64,000 bases of DNA from Ferruginibacter sp. (GTDB taxonomy: Bacteria > Bacteroidota > Bacteroidia > Chitinophagales > Chitinophagaceae): the NCBI GenBank assembly GCA_025963635.1, contig JAOQAK010000061.1, forward strand, positions 1 through 64,000, given 5' to 3'. This document shows, in pieces, positions 9,412 to 18,933 of this stretch. The notes under the pieces are model-generated. The model was not told the origin of the DNA. It saw only the letters and a program-made list of their open reading frames with translations, and did no database searches. Position 1 is the first letter of the stretch, and every line of letters starts with the position of its first letter. The translations under genes and the position numbers were made by a program.

Positions 9412-9975
9412 TTATCTTAATCTATGCAGGTATTCATTATTGTTGAATTGTTTTTTCACTTCGTTCAAATCTTTCAAAACGCTTGTGTCAAGCGACCTTC
9501 CGCCTGTTTCCAGGATAAAGCCCCCAATGAGTTTTTCATCTACTACCGTTTCCAGGTCAATGCTCCCGATCGGCGTGTTTGCAATTACTTTAGATAAGAG
9601 GGCAGCTTTCAATGGCTCGCTCATTGCAACGGCTGTAGTAATCTTTACTTTGTGAATATTATTTATGGTGTTGTACTGGTCTACAAACGCATCCGCTATC
9701 TCTGGCAAGTTCAATTCCCTTGTTTTAACAACTAACAATTTAATGAACGCAGCAGTAAGCGCACTTACCCTTTCTTTTACAATTGACCCGATGATTTTAC
9801 CTTTAATGGTCGGCTTTATAATCGGGCTGCGAAGCAAAGCCACAAAATCGGGGTTCGATTTGCAAATGCGTAAAATAAACTTCATGTCGTTATACACGGC
9901 ATCCAACTGATTTTGCTCAACAGCTAAATCAATGATGCTTTTTGCATACCGGGTTGCTAAACGTGGATTATTCAT
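9412..9975 (-). CDS. atpH: F1Fo ATP synthase subunit delta
   Basis: Stalk subunit joining the F1 alpha subunits to the b subunits; 187 residues, typical of OSCP/delta. The N-terminal helical bundle starts NPRLATRYAKSIIDLAVEQNQLDAV. The C-terminal signature is recognisable in IGGFILETGGRSLDTSVLKDLNEVKKQF. It lies between atpF (66 nt upstream) and atpA (284 nt downstream). That gap holds no recognised gene; it may be an mRNA-processing or internal promoter region. Identity is clear from sequence pattern and position. Confidence 0.96.
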   Translation of the reverse strand: MNNPRLATRYAKSIIDLAVEQNQLDAVYNDMKFILRICKSNPDFVALLRSPIIKPTIKGKIIGSIVKERVSALTAAFIKLLVVKTRELNLPEIADAFVDQYNTINNIHKVKITTAVAMSEPLKAALLSKVIANTPIGSIDLETVVDEKLIGGFILETGGRSLDTSVLKDLNEVKKQFNNNEYLHRLR

Positions 9976-10041
9976 TAAATTTAAAAATTTGGATACTCAG
10001 CTTTGAAAATCGAAATGCCGCGTACAATTCCTGTTCTATGA

Positions 10042-10536
10042 TTAATTAAGTTTTGCTTCTTCAGCAAGCTTTTTTATATAGGTTTCCTGCTCTTCTTTAT
10101 TGCTTAATTCGCGGCGCAATATTTTTTCGCTTACTTCTATAACCAATTTGCCCACCTGGTTTTTTAGATCAGTGATGGCAGCCATTTTCTGATTATTGAT
10201 CGTTACCTGCGCATCTTCCACAATTCTTGCGGCTTGTTCTTTTGCTTCTTCCCTTGCTTCACTGATCAGCTTATCTTTTGTTTCCTTGGCTTCTTTTAAT
10301 AAGATGGCTCTTTCTTCCCGTGCTTTGACGAGGAACGCTTCGTTATCGTTTTTTAATTGGGCCATTTCCAACTTTATTTTTTCGGCGGTTGCGATGGAAT
10401 TGGCAATATTTTGTTCCCTGTCGGACAAGCCTTTAATGATTGAAGGCCAGGCAAATTTTTTCAATAAAAAAAATACGACCAAAAAAGCCACTAATGTCCA
10501 AAGTAATAATCCTAAATCCGGTGTTAACAGTTGCAT
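10042..10536 (-). CDS. atpF: F1Fo ATP synthase subunit b
   Basis: Peripheral-stalk subunit of 164 residues. One N-terminal membrane helix (LGLLLWTLVAFLVVFFLLKKFAW, about residues 8-30) is followed by a long, highly charged coiled coil (EKIKLEMAQLKNDNEAFLVKAREERAILLKEAKE...), the usual b-subunit architecture. ISEAREEAKEQAARIVEDAQ-like heptads continue toward the C terminus. There is one b gene only, so the stalk is presumably a homodimer. It lies 172 nt downstream of atpE and 66 nt upstream of atpH. Confidence 0.96.
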   Translation of the reverse strand: MQLLTPDLGLLLWTLVAFLVVFFLLKKFAWPSIIKGLSDREQNIANSIATAEKIKLEMAQLKNDNEAFLVKAREERAILLKEAKETKDKLISEAREEAKEQAARIVEDAQVTINNQKMAAITDLKNQVGKLVIEVSEKILRRELSNKEEQETYIKKLAEEAKLN

Positions 10537-10708
10537 TTTTATACAATTAAAAATGTAAAATAAAATTCTGAAAAGTTCCTCAATGATATAAAGTACAAGA
10601 GTGCGACGCCTATGAAGTTAAATAGCAGCACTATGCCTGGTTAAAAAATTAAAATACCGCATCCTCCGTCCTGTACTTTGGATGCAGTAATAATTTCTGT
10701 AACGGTAA

Positions 10709-12105
<1,397 letters not shown>

Positions 12106-12125
12106 ATCTTTGCCGAAATTTGGCG

Positions 12126-12133
12126 CAAAGATA
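12126..12133 (-). promoter_or_regulatory. -7 promoter box of the atp operon
   Basis: TATCTTTG on the minus strand matches the Bacteroidota -7 consensus TAnnTTTG exactly and ends 20 nt before the atpB ATG. The -33 element is not clear. Confidence 0.6.
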
Positions 12134-12201
12134 GGAGAATAATAAAATATTTGGATAAGGAACAGCAGATAATTTGCGGGGTTATGTGGCCGAAGGAAAA
12201 T

Positions 12202-12690
12202 TTAATCGAGTCCCATTTCTGATCTTAACTGTTTGATTTTTTCCAGTTCCATCACATCGATTTGATCTTTTGGGCGATTGACTGCTTTTTTATTTTGGAT
12301 GAGTTGGTTGATATGTAGGAAAGGAATCTTCACATCTTCAATTTCCGCAATGGTGGCCATCTGGTAACATTCTTCAAAACTGTATGCTTCAAGCCCTTTC
12401 ATGTTTACCATAATATCCAGTTTAAGGCCGTTGTTTAATGTAAAATCTGTCCATCCGGGAACAAATTGCAAATTTTCCATCATGAAATAATCGCCCATGC
12501 CTGCCTCCTTGAAAGCCTTTCTTAAATTTTTACGAACCGTTGGCGTGTCTTCAATCCAGATATCCATATCACCGGTATATCGCTGATAGCCGTGTATATT
12601 GGTGGCGTACCCACCCACCATTATATACCTTACAGCGTTGTTTTCCATCGCTTTCCAAAATTTGATTATTTCTTCATCGAAAATATCCAT
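12202..12690 (-). CDS. Nucleotidyltransferase-fold protein (AbiEii/DUF6036-like)
   Basis: Protein of 162 residues with the minimal nucleotidyltransferase signature: GG in YIMVGGYATNIHG (about 22-34) followed by the catalytic acidic pair in GDMDIWIED, and a third acidic strand in LKLDIMVNMKG. Members of this superfamily transfer NMP to protein, RNA or antibiotic substrates; many small bacterial ones are toxins of toxin-antitoxin or abortive-infection pairs. It follows a 69-residue gene by 11 nt. No HEPN protein is seen nearby. The substrate is unknown. A toxin role is inference, but the fold call is good. Confidence 0.8.
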   Translation of the reverse strand: MDIFDEEIIKFWKAMENNAVRYIMVGGYATNIHGYQRYTGDMDIWIEDTPTVRKNLRKAFKEAGMGDYFMMENLQFVPGWTDFTLNNGLKLDIMVNMKGLEAYSFEECYQMATIAEIEDVKIPFLHINQLIQNKKAVNRPKDQIDVMELEKIKQLRSEMGLD

Positions 12691-12701
12691 AATGGGTGGA
12701 G

Positions 12702-12911
12702 CTATTTACCAGCGGCAAAAGGCTTATGGGTAATTTTTGCCTTTCGCAGGGTTTGCTGAATCTTGTATAAGCGGGTAGTAAATAAAAAGCGTTCCGAATA
12801 ACTGCGGCGTAGTGCATCTCTTAACAGATCCATCTCAGCTTTTTCATAATCGGGCTGTGGCTCATTCAAGAGATTGTGTTGTTGGATATCTATGTTTTTT
12901 GAAAAATCCAT
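12702..12911 (-). CDS. 69-residue hypothetical protein paired with the nucleotidyltransferase
   Basis: Small soluble protein without signal peptide or membrane segment. An acidic N-terminal half (PQPDYEKAEMDLLRDALR) precedes a strongly basic, probably helical C-terminal half (YKIQQTLRKAKITHKP). I recognise no family. It ends 11 nt before the nucleotidyltransferase start and the two probably share a transcript; the short upstream partner plus enzyme layout is that of many toxin-antitoxin modules. A dyad at 12933-12949 sits 21 nt before its ATG, where an autoregulatory operator would be expected. Real-gene call rests on the tight coupling and uninterrupted frame. Confidence 0.65.
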   Translation of the reverse strand: MDFSKNIDIQQHNLLNEPQPDYEKAEMDLLRDALRRSYSERFLFTTRLYKIQQTLRKAKITHKPFAAGK

Positions 12912-12932
12912 ATTGCAATTTACTAAATATTT

Positions 12933-12949
12933 GTGTAAAAAATTTACAC
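12933..12949. promoter_or_regulatory. Dyad before the small-protein/nucleotidyltransferase pair
   Basis: GTGTAAA-AAA-TTTACAC, a perfect 7-bp palindrome with 3-nt spacer, overlaps the stop of the ABC exporter gene and lies 21 nt upstream of the 69-residue gene. It could be an operator or part of a weak transcription stop. Confidence 0.45.
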
Positions 12950-14752
12950 CAGTTTTACCTGTTTTTCAAACTGCATTTTATGCAGCTGGTAATACAAACC
13001 TCTTTTTTCGATTAGTTCATCGTGGGTACCTGTTTCTTTTATTTCACCTTTGTCGAGCACCAGTATTCTATTGGCTTTGCGAATTGTGCTTAACCGGTGA
13101 GCGATAACAATAGAGGTTCTTCCGGCAATCAATTTATCGATCGCCTGCTGAATCAATTGCTCGCTTTCGGTATCCACAGAAGAGGTTGCTTCATCTAAAA
13201 CCAATATGGCGGGATTGTATAACAAAGCTCTTACAAACGACAATAACTGTCGCTGGCCAAGGGAAAGCGTTGCCCCTCTTTCCATCACATTATAATCGTA
13301 GCCGCCCGGCAACTGCATAATAAAATCGTGGATGCCGATCATTTTGGCCGCTTCCACTACCTGTGATTTCTGTATGTCATAATTACGAAGCGTTACATTA
13401 TCATACACCGATCCGCTGAATAAAAATACATCTTGTAACACAACGGCAATTTTACTTCGCAGGTAAAAGAGGTCGAAAGATTCAATATCCGTATCATCAA
13501 TTTTAATACTGCCCTTCTGAATATGATACAAACGATTCAACAGGCTAATGATGGAGGTCTTACCGCTGCCTGTATTGCCAACGATGGCGAGGGTTTCACC
13601 TGCATTGATGGCAAATGAAATATCTTTCAATACATACTGCTGTTCAGTGTAGGCAAACCAAACTTTTTGAAAACTGACATTTCCCCGGAGGATCTTTGCA
13701 TTCCCCGGTTTCCCATCTAAAGTGTTGCTGACCGGTAACGGAGTTACATCTGTATTGTCCATCACTTTAAAAACCCTTTCACTTGCAATCATACCCATTT
13801 GTAATACATTGAATTTATCTGCAATCACCCTAAGCGGCCTGAACAATAGGTTGAGGCATAAAATAAAAGCAGTGATATTTCCGGCAGCTTCATGGCTTTC
13901 CGCTGCAGCTGCCCACCATACTAACAATCCGAGGGATATAGCCAGTACCAGTTCTACCACCGGAAAAAAAACAGAGTAAGCGAAGATGGACCTTACATTG
14001 GCATTCCGATGCTCCTTATTGATCGCATTGAATTTATTGAATTCCTTTTTTTCAGCTGCAAACGCATGTACAATGGCCATGCCTGTAATGTGTTCCTGTA
14101 CAAAAGCGTTTAACTGCGCCACTGCATTGCGCACCCGGATAAAGGATTTATTTACACTCTCCTTAAAAAACATCGTAGCAACGATCAATGCCGGGAACGG
14201 AGCCATACAAACAAGCGTCAATTTCCAATCCACGTAAAACATATAACTCAGTACCGCGATAATGGACAAGAGATCAGCGATGATCGGTACGAGACCATCA
14301 CTAAAAATATCGTTGATGGATTCGATATCATTGATTGTACGGGTGGTAAGCGTTCCGATGGGCGTTTTATCGAATTGAGAGAGATTTAAACTGATCACTT
14401 TTTTATAGGTCGATACCCGCATATCCTTCACCACGCTTTGACCAAGAGAAGCTGTATAAAAAGTAAAAATGAAACGGCAAGCTGTTTCCAATAACAGCAG
14501 CGCTAACTGAATAATTGTGATACCGATAATTACCTGGGCGGCTCCTTTCAAAAACCATACTTCTGCCCCCGGCTGCATCCCCTTATTAATGGTAAGCTGG
14601 ATCAGCCATGGTCGTACCGGAGAAATAACCGCCAGGAAAATGGCGAGGAAAAGTGACCAGTAAAATTTGTTTTTGTACGGTACCGCAAATTGAAACACCC
14701 TGCGCAATACTGAATAATCAAAAACCTTTTTTACTTTAACCGGTTCACTCAT
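12944..14752 (-). CDS. ABC exporter, fused permease and ATPase (MsbA-like)
   Basis: Half-transporter of 602 residues in the inner membrane. Six membrane helices lie between about 25 and 320, followed by one ATPase domain: Walker A GNTGSGKT, Q-loop VLQDVFLF, signature LSLGQRQ, Walker B ILVLDEATSSVD and switch His in IVIAHRLSTI. The length and order match type IV exporters of the MsbA/LmrA/BmrA group, which act as homodimers and export lipids, drugs or peptides. Substrate cannot be inferred; a lipid or drug exporter is as likely as a peptide exporter. An exact -7 box lies 4 nt before its ATG, so the mRNA may be nearly leaderless. Confidence 0.92.
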   Translation of the reverse strand: MSEPVKVKKVFDYSVLRRVFQFAVPYKNKFYWSLFLAIFLAVISPVRPWLIQLTINKGMQPGAEVWFLKGAAQVIIGITIIQLALLLLETACRFIFTFYTASLGQSVVKDMRVSTYKKVISLNLSQFDKTPIGTLTTRTINDIESINDIFSDGLVPIIADLLSIIAVLSYMFYVDWKLTLVCMAPFPALIVATMFFKESVNKSFIRVRNAVAQLNAFVQEHITGMAIVHAFAAEKKEFNKFNAINKEHRNANVRSIFAYSVFFPVVELVLAISLGLLVWWAAAAESHEAAGNITAFILCLNLLFRPLRVIADKFNVLQMGMIASERVFKVMDNTDVTPLPVSNTLDGKPGNAKILRGNVSFQKVWFAYTEQQYVLKDISFAINAGETLAIVGNTGSGKTSIISLLNRLYHIQKGSIKIDDTDIESFDLFYLRSKIAVVLQDVFLFSGSVYDNVTLRNYDIQKSQVVEAAKMIGIHDFIMQLPGGYDYNVMERGATLSLGQRQLLSFVRALLYNPAILVLDEATSSVDTESEQLIQQAIDKLIAGRTSIVIAHRLSTIRKANRILVLDKGEIKETGTHDELIEKRGLYYQLHKMQFEKQVKLV

Positions 14753-14756
14753 AGAG

Positions 14757-14764
14757 CAAAGATA
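14757..14764 (-). promoter_or_regulatory. -7 promoter box of the ABC exporter gene
   Basis: TATCTTTG on the minus strand, an exact TAnnTTTG match, ending 4 nt before the ATG. Transcription would start at or very near the start codon, predicting a leaderless mRNA. Confidence 0.55.
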
Positions 14765-14887
14765 GAGATTAACGGGATGTTGGTTATTGCGATACGGAAT
14801 GGTGCAATATCAAAAAGATGAAAAAAGGCTGCGTGCGGTGTGTTGTAAAGTTCTATCCAACTAAACTATTCTTTATCGGGTAAACAC

Positions 14888-17113
14888 TTATAAACCCAGC
14901 AACTGACCTTCCATTTTCTTATTGTATGCCTTGATAAAAATGGCGCCCAGGTTCTTATACGGCGGCACATAATCATCCCAGCTTTCCCGCATACTTTTGT
15001 TGGGGTCGCTATAAAACAATTTAGTAAGGGAAGCCCACATATCCTTCCAAACCAACGTTTTTCCGGAAGCAATTGCCTGGTTGAGGTAATTTAAAATCGG
15101 CCGGTTGATATCGCCTTTCCCAATTTCTTTTGTTGAAATGATATGCGCATCCGGACAATTGTCGATGATCTGGCTTAAATTCTGGTAACCCCCGCAAGAA
15201 CCCAATACAATTATCTTAGCGTCTCCGGCCATCCGGTCAATCGTACGCGGCAACCAATAGCTATGGCCACGATGAACCACTACCGCGGGGCGTAAATCGT
15301 TTTTTGCCAGGTAATTGCTCAAGTGTATCTGCGCTGTATCATCCAGGTTTTTATCATTGTTCAAAGGCAGGTTAGCATATATCCATACCTTTTTGCCCAT
15401 CAGTGATTTGATTTCAACCCATTCTTTTTTATAAGTGATTTTCCATTCCTTATTTGAAAATGAGCTTACAAATTGAGGGAAATGTGTTTTGCCATCCTCG
15501 TCTCCATAAAAAAACACCTGCTGAACTACCCTGCCGCTATCGTCCGCCATATAATCATAATCTATCGAATAAATAGATGGTATTCCAATCTGGCTGGTTA
15601 AATCAATGCTGTTGTCGTCCTCAGATAAAAAGATGGTCTTTAATAAGCTATAAATGATTTTACCTTTATTGTTGCCCTGGTTCACACTCTTCTGCTCGTT
15701 ATAGCTTACATTTTTTAAAATATTACGGCGCAGTGTAGAATCTTTTATACTGCTGTAACTGTCTGCAACATCCACGGCATCTTCCAGGTTATTTGCTTCG
15801 TCCAGGTTGGCAACAAAGGCTTTCATTAAAGTGGTTGCATTGTCGGAAGGCATGGTCTTTAAGAACACATCGAGTTGATTAAAATTAGCCGCCATCTTTA
15901 TAAACTTCTTGAAATAATCCATGTTTACATTTAGCAGCAAAGAATCGCCGCTTGGTTTGGGCCCCATCCGCTGCAGCAATCTTTCAAAGCTATGTTTGTA
16001 GCTGGAGGTATAAATATCGTTTTCACCCATTACCATTACATAATAAAGCTCCTCTGCAGTCAGCGGGTCCAATGCCCTCATCCTGATGTTTAAATTACTT
16101 TGCTCGTGAAGATTATTGATGGGGGTTATAAAGTGTTTGATCGCTTTCCGTTGCAACATCTTTCGCAATCCATTTACACCAAACATTGCTATGGGGGTAT
16201 CTTTCAAAACTCCCAGCCGGTAAGAATACTCCCGTTCTGTTTTTACCAGCAATTTAAAATATCCCACGCTGTCCATTCGCCGGTCGCCATCACCAACAAA
16301 TTTTTTAATCGAGTCAAGGGAGATTTTATTTTTTAAAATATTATCAAGAAATGGATAATACAACAGCGCATTTTCCATCCTGCTTAATTGTACAATGGCT
16401 TTCACCAATGGATCTTCATTTCTTTGAATCAACTTCCCTTCCGGCGATTTAGTGGAGTACGCGTAATCATACAATTGTTCAGGGTCATTTTTACAGGCTA
16501 CCACTACCATGCTATCTGCGAAAGCTTCATTAACATAAGGCCGGATGCTGGAAAGAATTTTATCCGGGTGTTGTTTGCAATATTGCAAAAACATGAATTT
16601 CCTGCTGTCTTTATATCCAATATTGCCGGGAAAAAGATCTGTTAGGATCAATCCTGCTTCATAAGGCGTTTCCCTGATAATAGGAAGAATACTGGCTCCA
16701 TTCATATTTGCCCGCCAGGCTTTGTAAAAATCCTCAACCAGTGTAGGCGCGAGTGCAGGATTCAATTTTCTTTGCTTCCAGGCAGTTCTGAAATTCTTCA
16801 GCAATGCTTCTATAAAATTAAGCTGCCTTACTTTTTCATTGTTTGAGAGAATATGATTATCGGTTTCAACGAGTTCCTGTAATTCATCGATTCTTCTTGT
16901 CAACACGTCGGTAACTTGCAGGTTGATGTCTTCATTAGTAGATACCCTCACCTGGTCATCCCTTTTTCCGTCGGCTTTATCGTTTGCTACCTGCTCACTA
17001 TCAATTCTGTCGTGGAATCGTTGGCGGCTGATGGGAATAACAACCGAATCCTGTACGGCAAACACGTTGTTCCAAAATGATAAAAATAAAAAGGGTAGTA
17101 GAAAATGTTTCAT
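14888..17113 (-). CDS. Large exported protein with a caspase-like (clan CD) His/Cys signature
   Basis: Protein of 741 residues with a signal peptide (KHFLLPFLFLSFWNNVFA). Residues about 60-520 are mostly alpha-helical and match nothing I recognise. The C-terminal 200 residues look like an alpha/beta domain: a hydrophobic strand ending in HRGHSYW (His614, His617), a second strand ending in IIVLGSCGGYQN (Cys640), then AHIISTKEIGKGD. A strand-His-Gly and strand-Cys pair in this order is the layout of clan CD peptidases (caspases, gingipains, CHAT). Peptidase function is inference: the 23-26 residue His-Cys spacing is short and no homologue can be named. It lies 135 nt after the ABC exporter start, each apparently with its own promoter. 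Confidence 0.6.
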   Translation of the reverse strand: MKHFLLPFLFLSFWNNVFAVQDSVVIPISRQRFHDRIDSEQVANDKADGKRDDQVRVSTNEDINLQVTDVLTRRIDELQELVETDNHILSNNEKVRQLNFIEALLKNFRTAWKQRKLNPALAPTLVEDFYKAWRANMNGASILPIIRETPYEAGLILTDLFPGNIGYKDSRKFMFLQYCKQHPDKILSSIRPYVNEAFADSMVVVACKNDPEQLYDYAYSTKSPEGKLIQRNEDPLVKAIVQLSRMENALLYYPFLDNILKNKISLDSIKKFVGDGDRRMDSVGYFKLLVKTEREYSYRLGVLKDTPIAMFGVNGLRKMLQRKAIKHFITPINNLHEQSNLNIRMRALDPLTAEELYYVMVMGENDIYTSSYKHSFERLLQRMGPKPSGDSLLLNVNMDYFKKFIKMAANFNQLDVFLKTMPSDNATTLMKAFVANLDEANNLEDAVDVADSYSSIKDSTLRRNILKNVSYNEQKSVNQGNNKGKIIYSLLKTIFLSEDDNSIDLTSQIGIPSIYSIDYDYMADDSGRVVQQVFFYGDEDGKTHFPQFVSSFSNKEWKITYKKEWVEIKSLMGKKVWIYANLPLNNDKNLDDTAQIHLSNYLAKNDLRPAVVVHRGHSYWLPRTIDRMAGDAKIIVLGSCGGYQNLSQIIDNCPDAHIISTKEIGKGDINRPILNYLNQAIASGKTLVWKDMWASLTKLFYSDPNKSMRESWDDYVPPYKNLGAIFIKAYNKKMEGQLLGL

Positions 17114-17326
17114 AAATGAGGTTCTCCTGCAAAGATGGCATAAAAAGCCAAATTTGTTAACTTAACGGACTTACTGCCTTATTAAAGCCCATCGACTAAA
17201 CAGTTGGTTTTTAAGATTGGGCAATCTTCCTTTAAGATCAATTATTGAGCCGGATTGCTGCATTGGATTAACAATTTGATAATATAGGAAGGGTTCAAAT
17301 ATGATGTATACATTAATGTGATCACC

Positions 17327-17334
17327 TACTTTTG
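17327..17334 (+). promoter_or_regulatory. -7 promoter box of the response-regulator gene
   Basis: TACTTTTG matches TAnnTTTG exactly and overlaps the possible TTG start at 17332, which supports the ATG at 17350 as the real start. The predicted leader is only about 10 nt. Confidence 0.5.
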
Positions 17335-17349
17335 CGGAGCGAAAATAAT

Positions 17350-18024
17350 ATGAGTAGTGTTAAAAAAATTCTAATTGCAGATGATGAACCGGATATCCTG
17401 GAGATCATCCAATTTAATCTTAAAGCCGAAGGATACGAGGTAATTACGGCTAAAAACGGAGATGAAGCGCTTGAGCTCGCAAGAAAAAAACAGCCTGACC
17501 TGGTGATCCTCGACATCATGATGCCGGGCAAAAATGGCATCGAAGTTTGCAATACTCTTCGCATGCAACCATCCTTTAAGGAAACGTTAATAATTTTCCT
17601 TTCTGCCCTAAGTGATGAAGGAACGGAAATCCGTGGGCTGGAGACGGGCGCCGATGACTATCTTACTAAACCCATACGGCCAAAAATTTTGGTGAGCAAG
17701 GTAAATGCGCTTTTTAGAAGACTCAATAAAGAAGACAACGAAGTGGTGCATATTGGCGACCTGGTAATTGACAGAGAAAAATACATGATCAATTACAAAG
17801 GAAATGATATCATTTTGGCCCGCAAGGAATTTGAACTGCTCGCACTACTTGCCTCTAAGCCGGGAAAAGTTTTTTTGAGGAATGAAATTCTGAACCAGGT
17901 ATGGGGTACCGAAGTGATTGTTGGCGACCGCACCATTGATGTTCATATCCGGAAAATCCGTCAGAAGCTGAACCTTGATTGCATTACCACCGTTAAAGGA
18001 GTTGGCTATAAATTTGAACTCTAA
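17350..18024 (+). CDS. OmpR/PhoB-type response regulator
   Basis: DNA-binding response regulator of 224 residues from the ATG at 17350. The receiver domain (1-120) has the acidic pair Asp11-Asp12, phospho-acceptor Asp55 in LVILDIMMPG, the conserved Ser/Thr strand IIFLSAL and Lys in DYLTKPIRP. The C-terminal winged helix carries RKEFELLALLASKPGKVF and VDVHIRKIRQKL-type recognition elements (here GDRTIDVHIRKIRQKLN). It is probably phosphorylated by the kinase at 18934-19983, although a hemolysin III-like gene lies between. The regulon is unknown; PhoB-like similarity is general and does not prove phosphate control. Confidence 0.94.
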   Translation: MSSVKKILIADDEPDILEIIQFNLKAEGYEVITAKNGDEALELARKKQPDLVILDIMMPGKNGIEVCNTLRMQPSFKETLIIFLSALSDEGTEIRGLETGADDYLTKPIRPKILVSKVNALFRRLNKEDNEVVHIGDLVIDREKYMINYKGNDIILARKEFELLALLASKPGKVFLRNEILNQVWGTEVIVGDRTIDVHIRKIRQKLNLDCITTVKGVGYKFEL

Positions 18025-18138
18025 TCGTATGAGTTAGTTCGCCGGATTCTTGTATTCTACGAATCATACTACAACCATTTCCCCCGCATTCGATATTGCC
18101 CAATTGCCACCTGCTTCCGGGGCACTGCACTCTTTTTT

Positions 18139-18146
18139 TATCTTTG
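18139..18146 (+). promoter_or_regulatory. -7 promoter box of the hemolysin III-like gene
   Basis: TATCTTTG, an exact TAnnTTTG match, 61 nt before the ATG at 18208. The -33 element is unclear. It suggests that the gene is not only read through from the response regulator. Confidence 0.5.
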
Positions 18147-18207
18147 CTTTTTTCGCCGAAACAGCTTCAAAAAAAGCATTTAACTTGCAGACTGGAAAAA
18201 TTTTATC

Positions 18208-18846
18208 ATGAAACCAGGTGATGACTCCCGGGAACTCCGTCTTGAAATACTGAACAGTATTTTGCATGGATTTGGAATATTGTTTGGAATCATCAGCATG
18301 CCCATTTTAATAGCAAATGCCACCAAAAACAACAATCTGGCGGGAATTGCCGGCTCAGGGATCTACGGTTTTTGTTTCCTGATGCTTTTTACTTTTTCTA
18401 CGCTATATCATGCATTTCAGCAACCCAAAATAAAAGAGATTTTAAAAATACTGGATCATATCAGTATTTATTTTTTAATAGCGGGCACCTACACGCCGCT
18501 GATACTAATTTTTGTATACAATTCATTTGGTATTACACTGCTGATAATTTTGTGGAGCCTTACCGTGGTGGGAATATTTTTTAAAATATTTTTCACGGGC
18601 CGGTTTGAGATTGTATCTACCATCATTTACCTATTGATGGGCTGGATTTTATTTGCAGGAGGCAAAACTTTTTTTAACGCAATGCCTACGCCTGTTGTAG
18701 CGCTGGTTACCATTGGTGGTTGCCTTTATTCGCTGGGAGTGATTTTTTATCTTTGGCAAAAATATACTTACCACCATGCCATCTGGCACCTGTTTGTATT
18801 AACTGCAGCGATATGCCATTATATTGCGGTACTAATTTCGGTATAA
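18208..18846 (+). CDS. Hemolysin III / PAQR-family membrane protein
   Basis: Integral membrane protein of 212 residues with about seven hydrophobic helices. Family metal-site motifs are present: His in FSTLYHAFQQ at the end of helix 2, Asp and surrounding residues in LDHISIYFLIAGTYTP, and the paired His residues in HAIWHLFVLTAAICHY near the C terminus. This is the hemolysin III/YqfA branch of the adiponectin-receptor superfamily, thought to be zinc-dependent hydrolases or membrane-fluidity sensors; true haemolysis is doubtful. It sits between the response regulator and the histidine kinase on the same strand, which hints at a link with envelope sensing. Confidence 0.92.
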   Translation: MKPGDDSRELRLEILNSILHGFGILFGIISMPILIANATKNNNLAGIAGSGIYGFCFLMLFTFSTLYHAFQQPKIKEILKILDHISIYFLIAGTYTPLILIFVYNSFGITLLIILWSLTVVGIFFKIFFTGRFEIVSTIIYLLMGWILFAGGKTFFNAMPTPVVALVTIGGCLYSLGVIFYLWQKYTYHHAIWHLFVLTAAICHYIAVLISV

Positions 18847-18933
18847 GGCTTACCTGATTCCTGATCAAACCCCATAAAAAATGCCCGGGTTCTACGGCGG
18901 AGTGTTACCTTTAAAACTTATTGTTTATCTATT

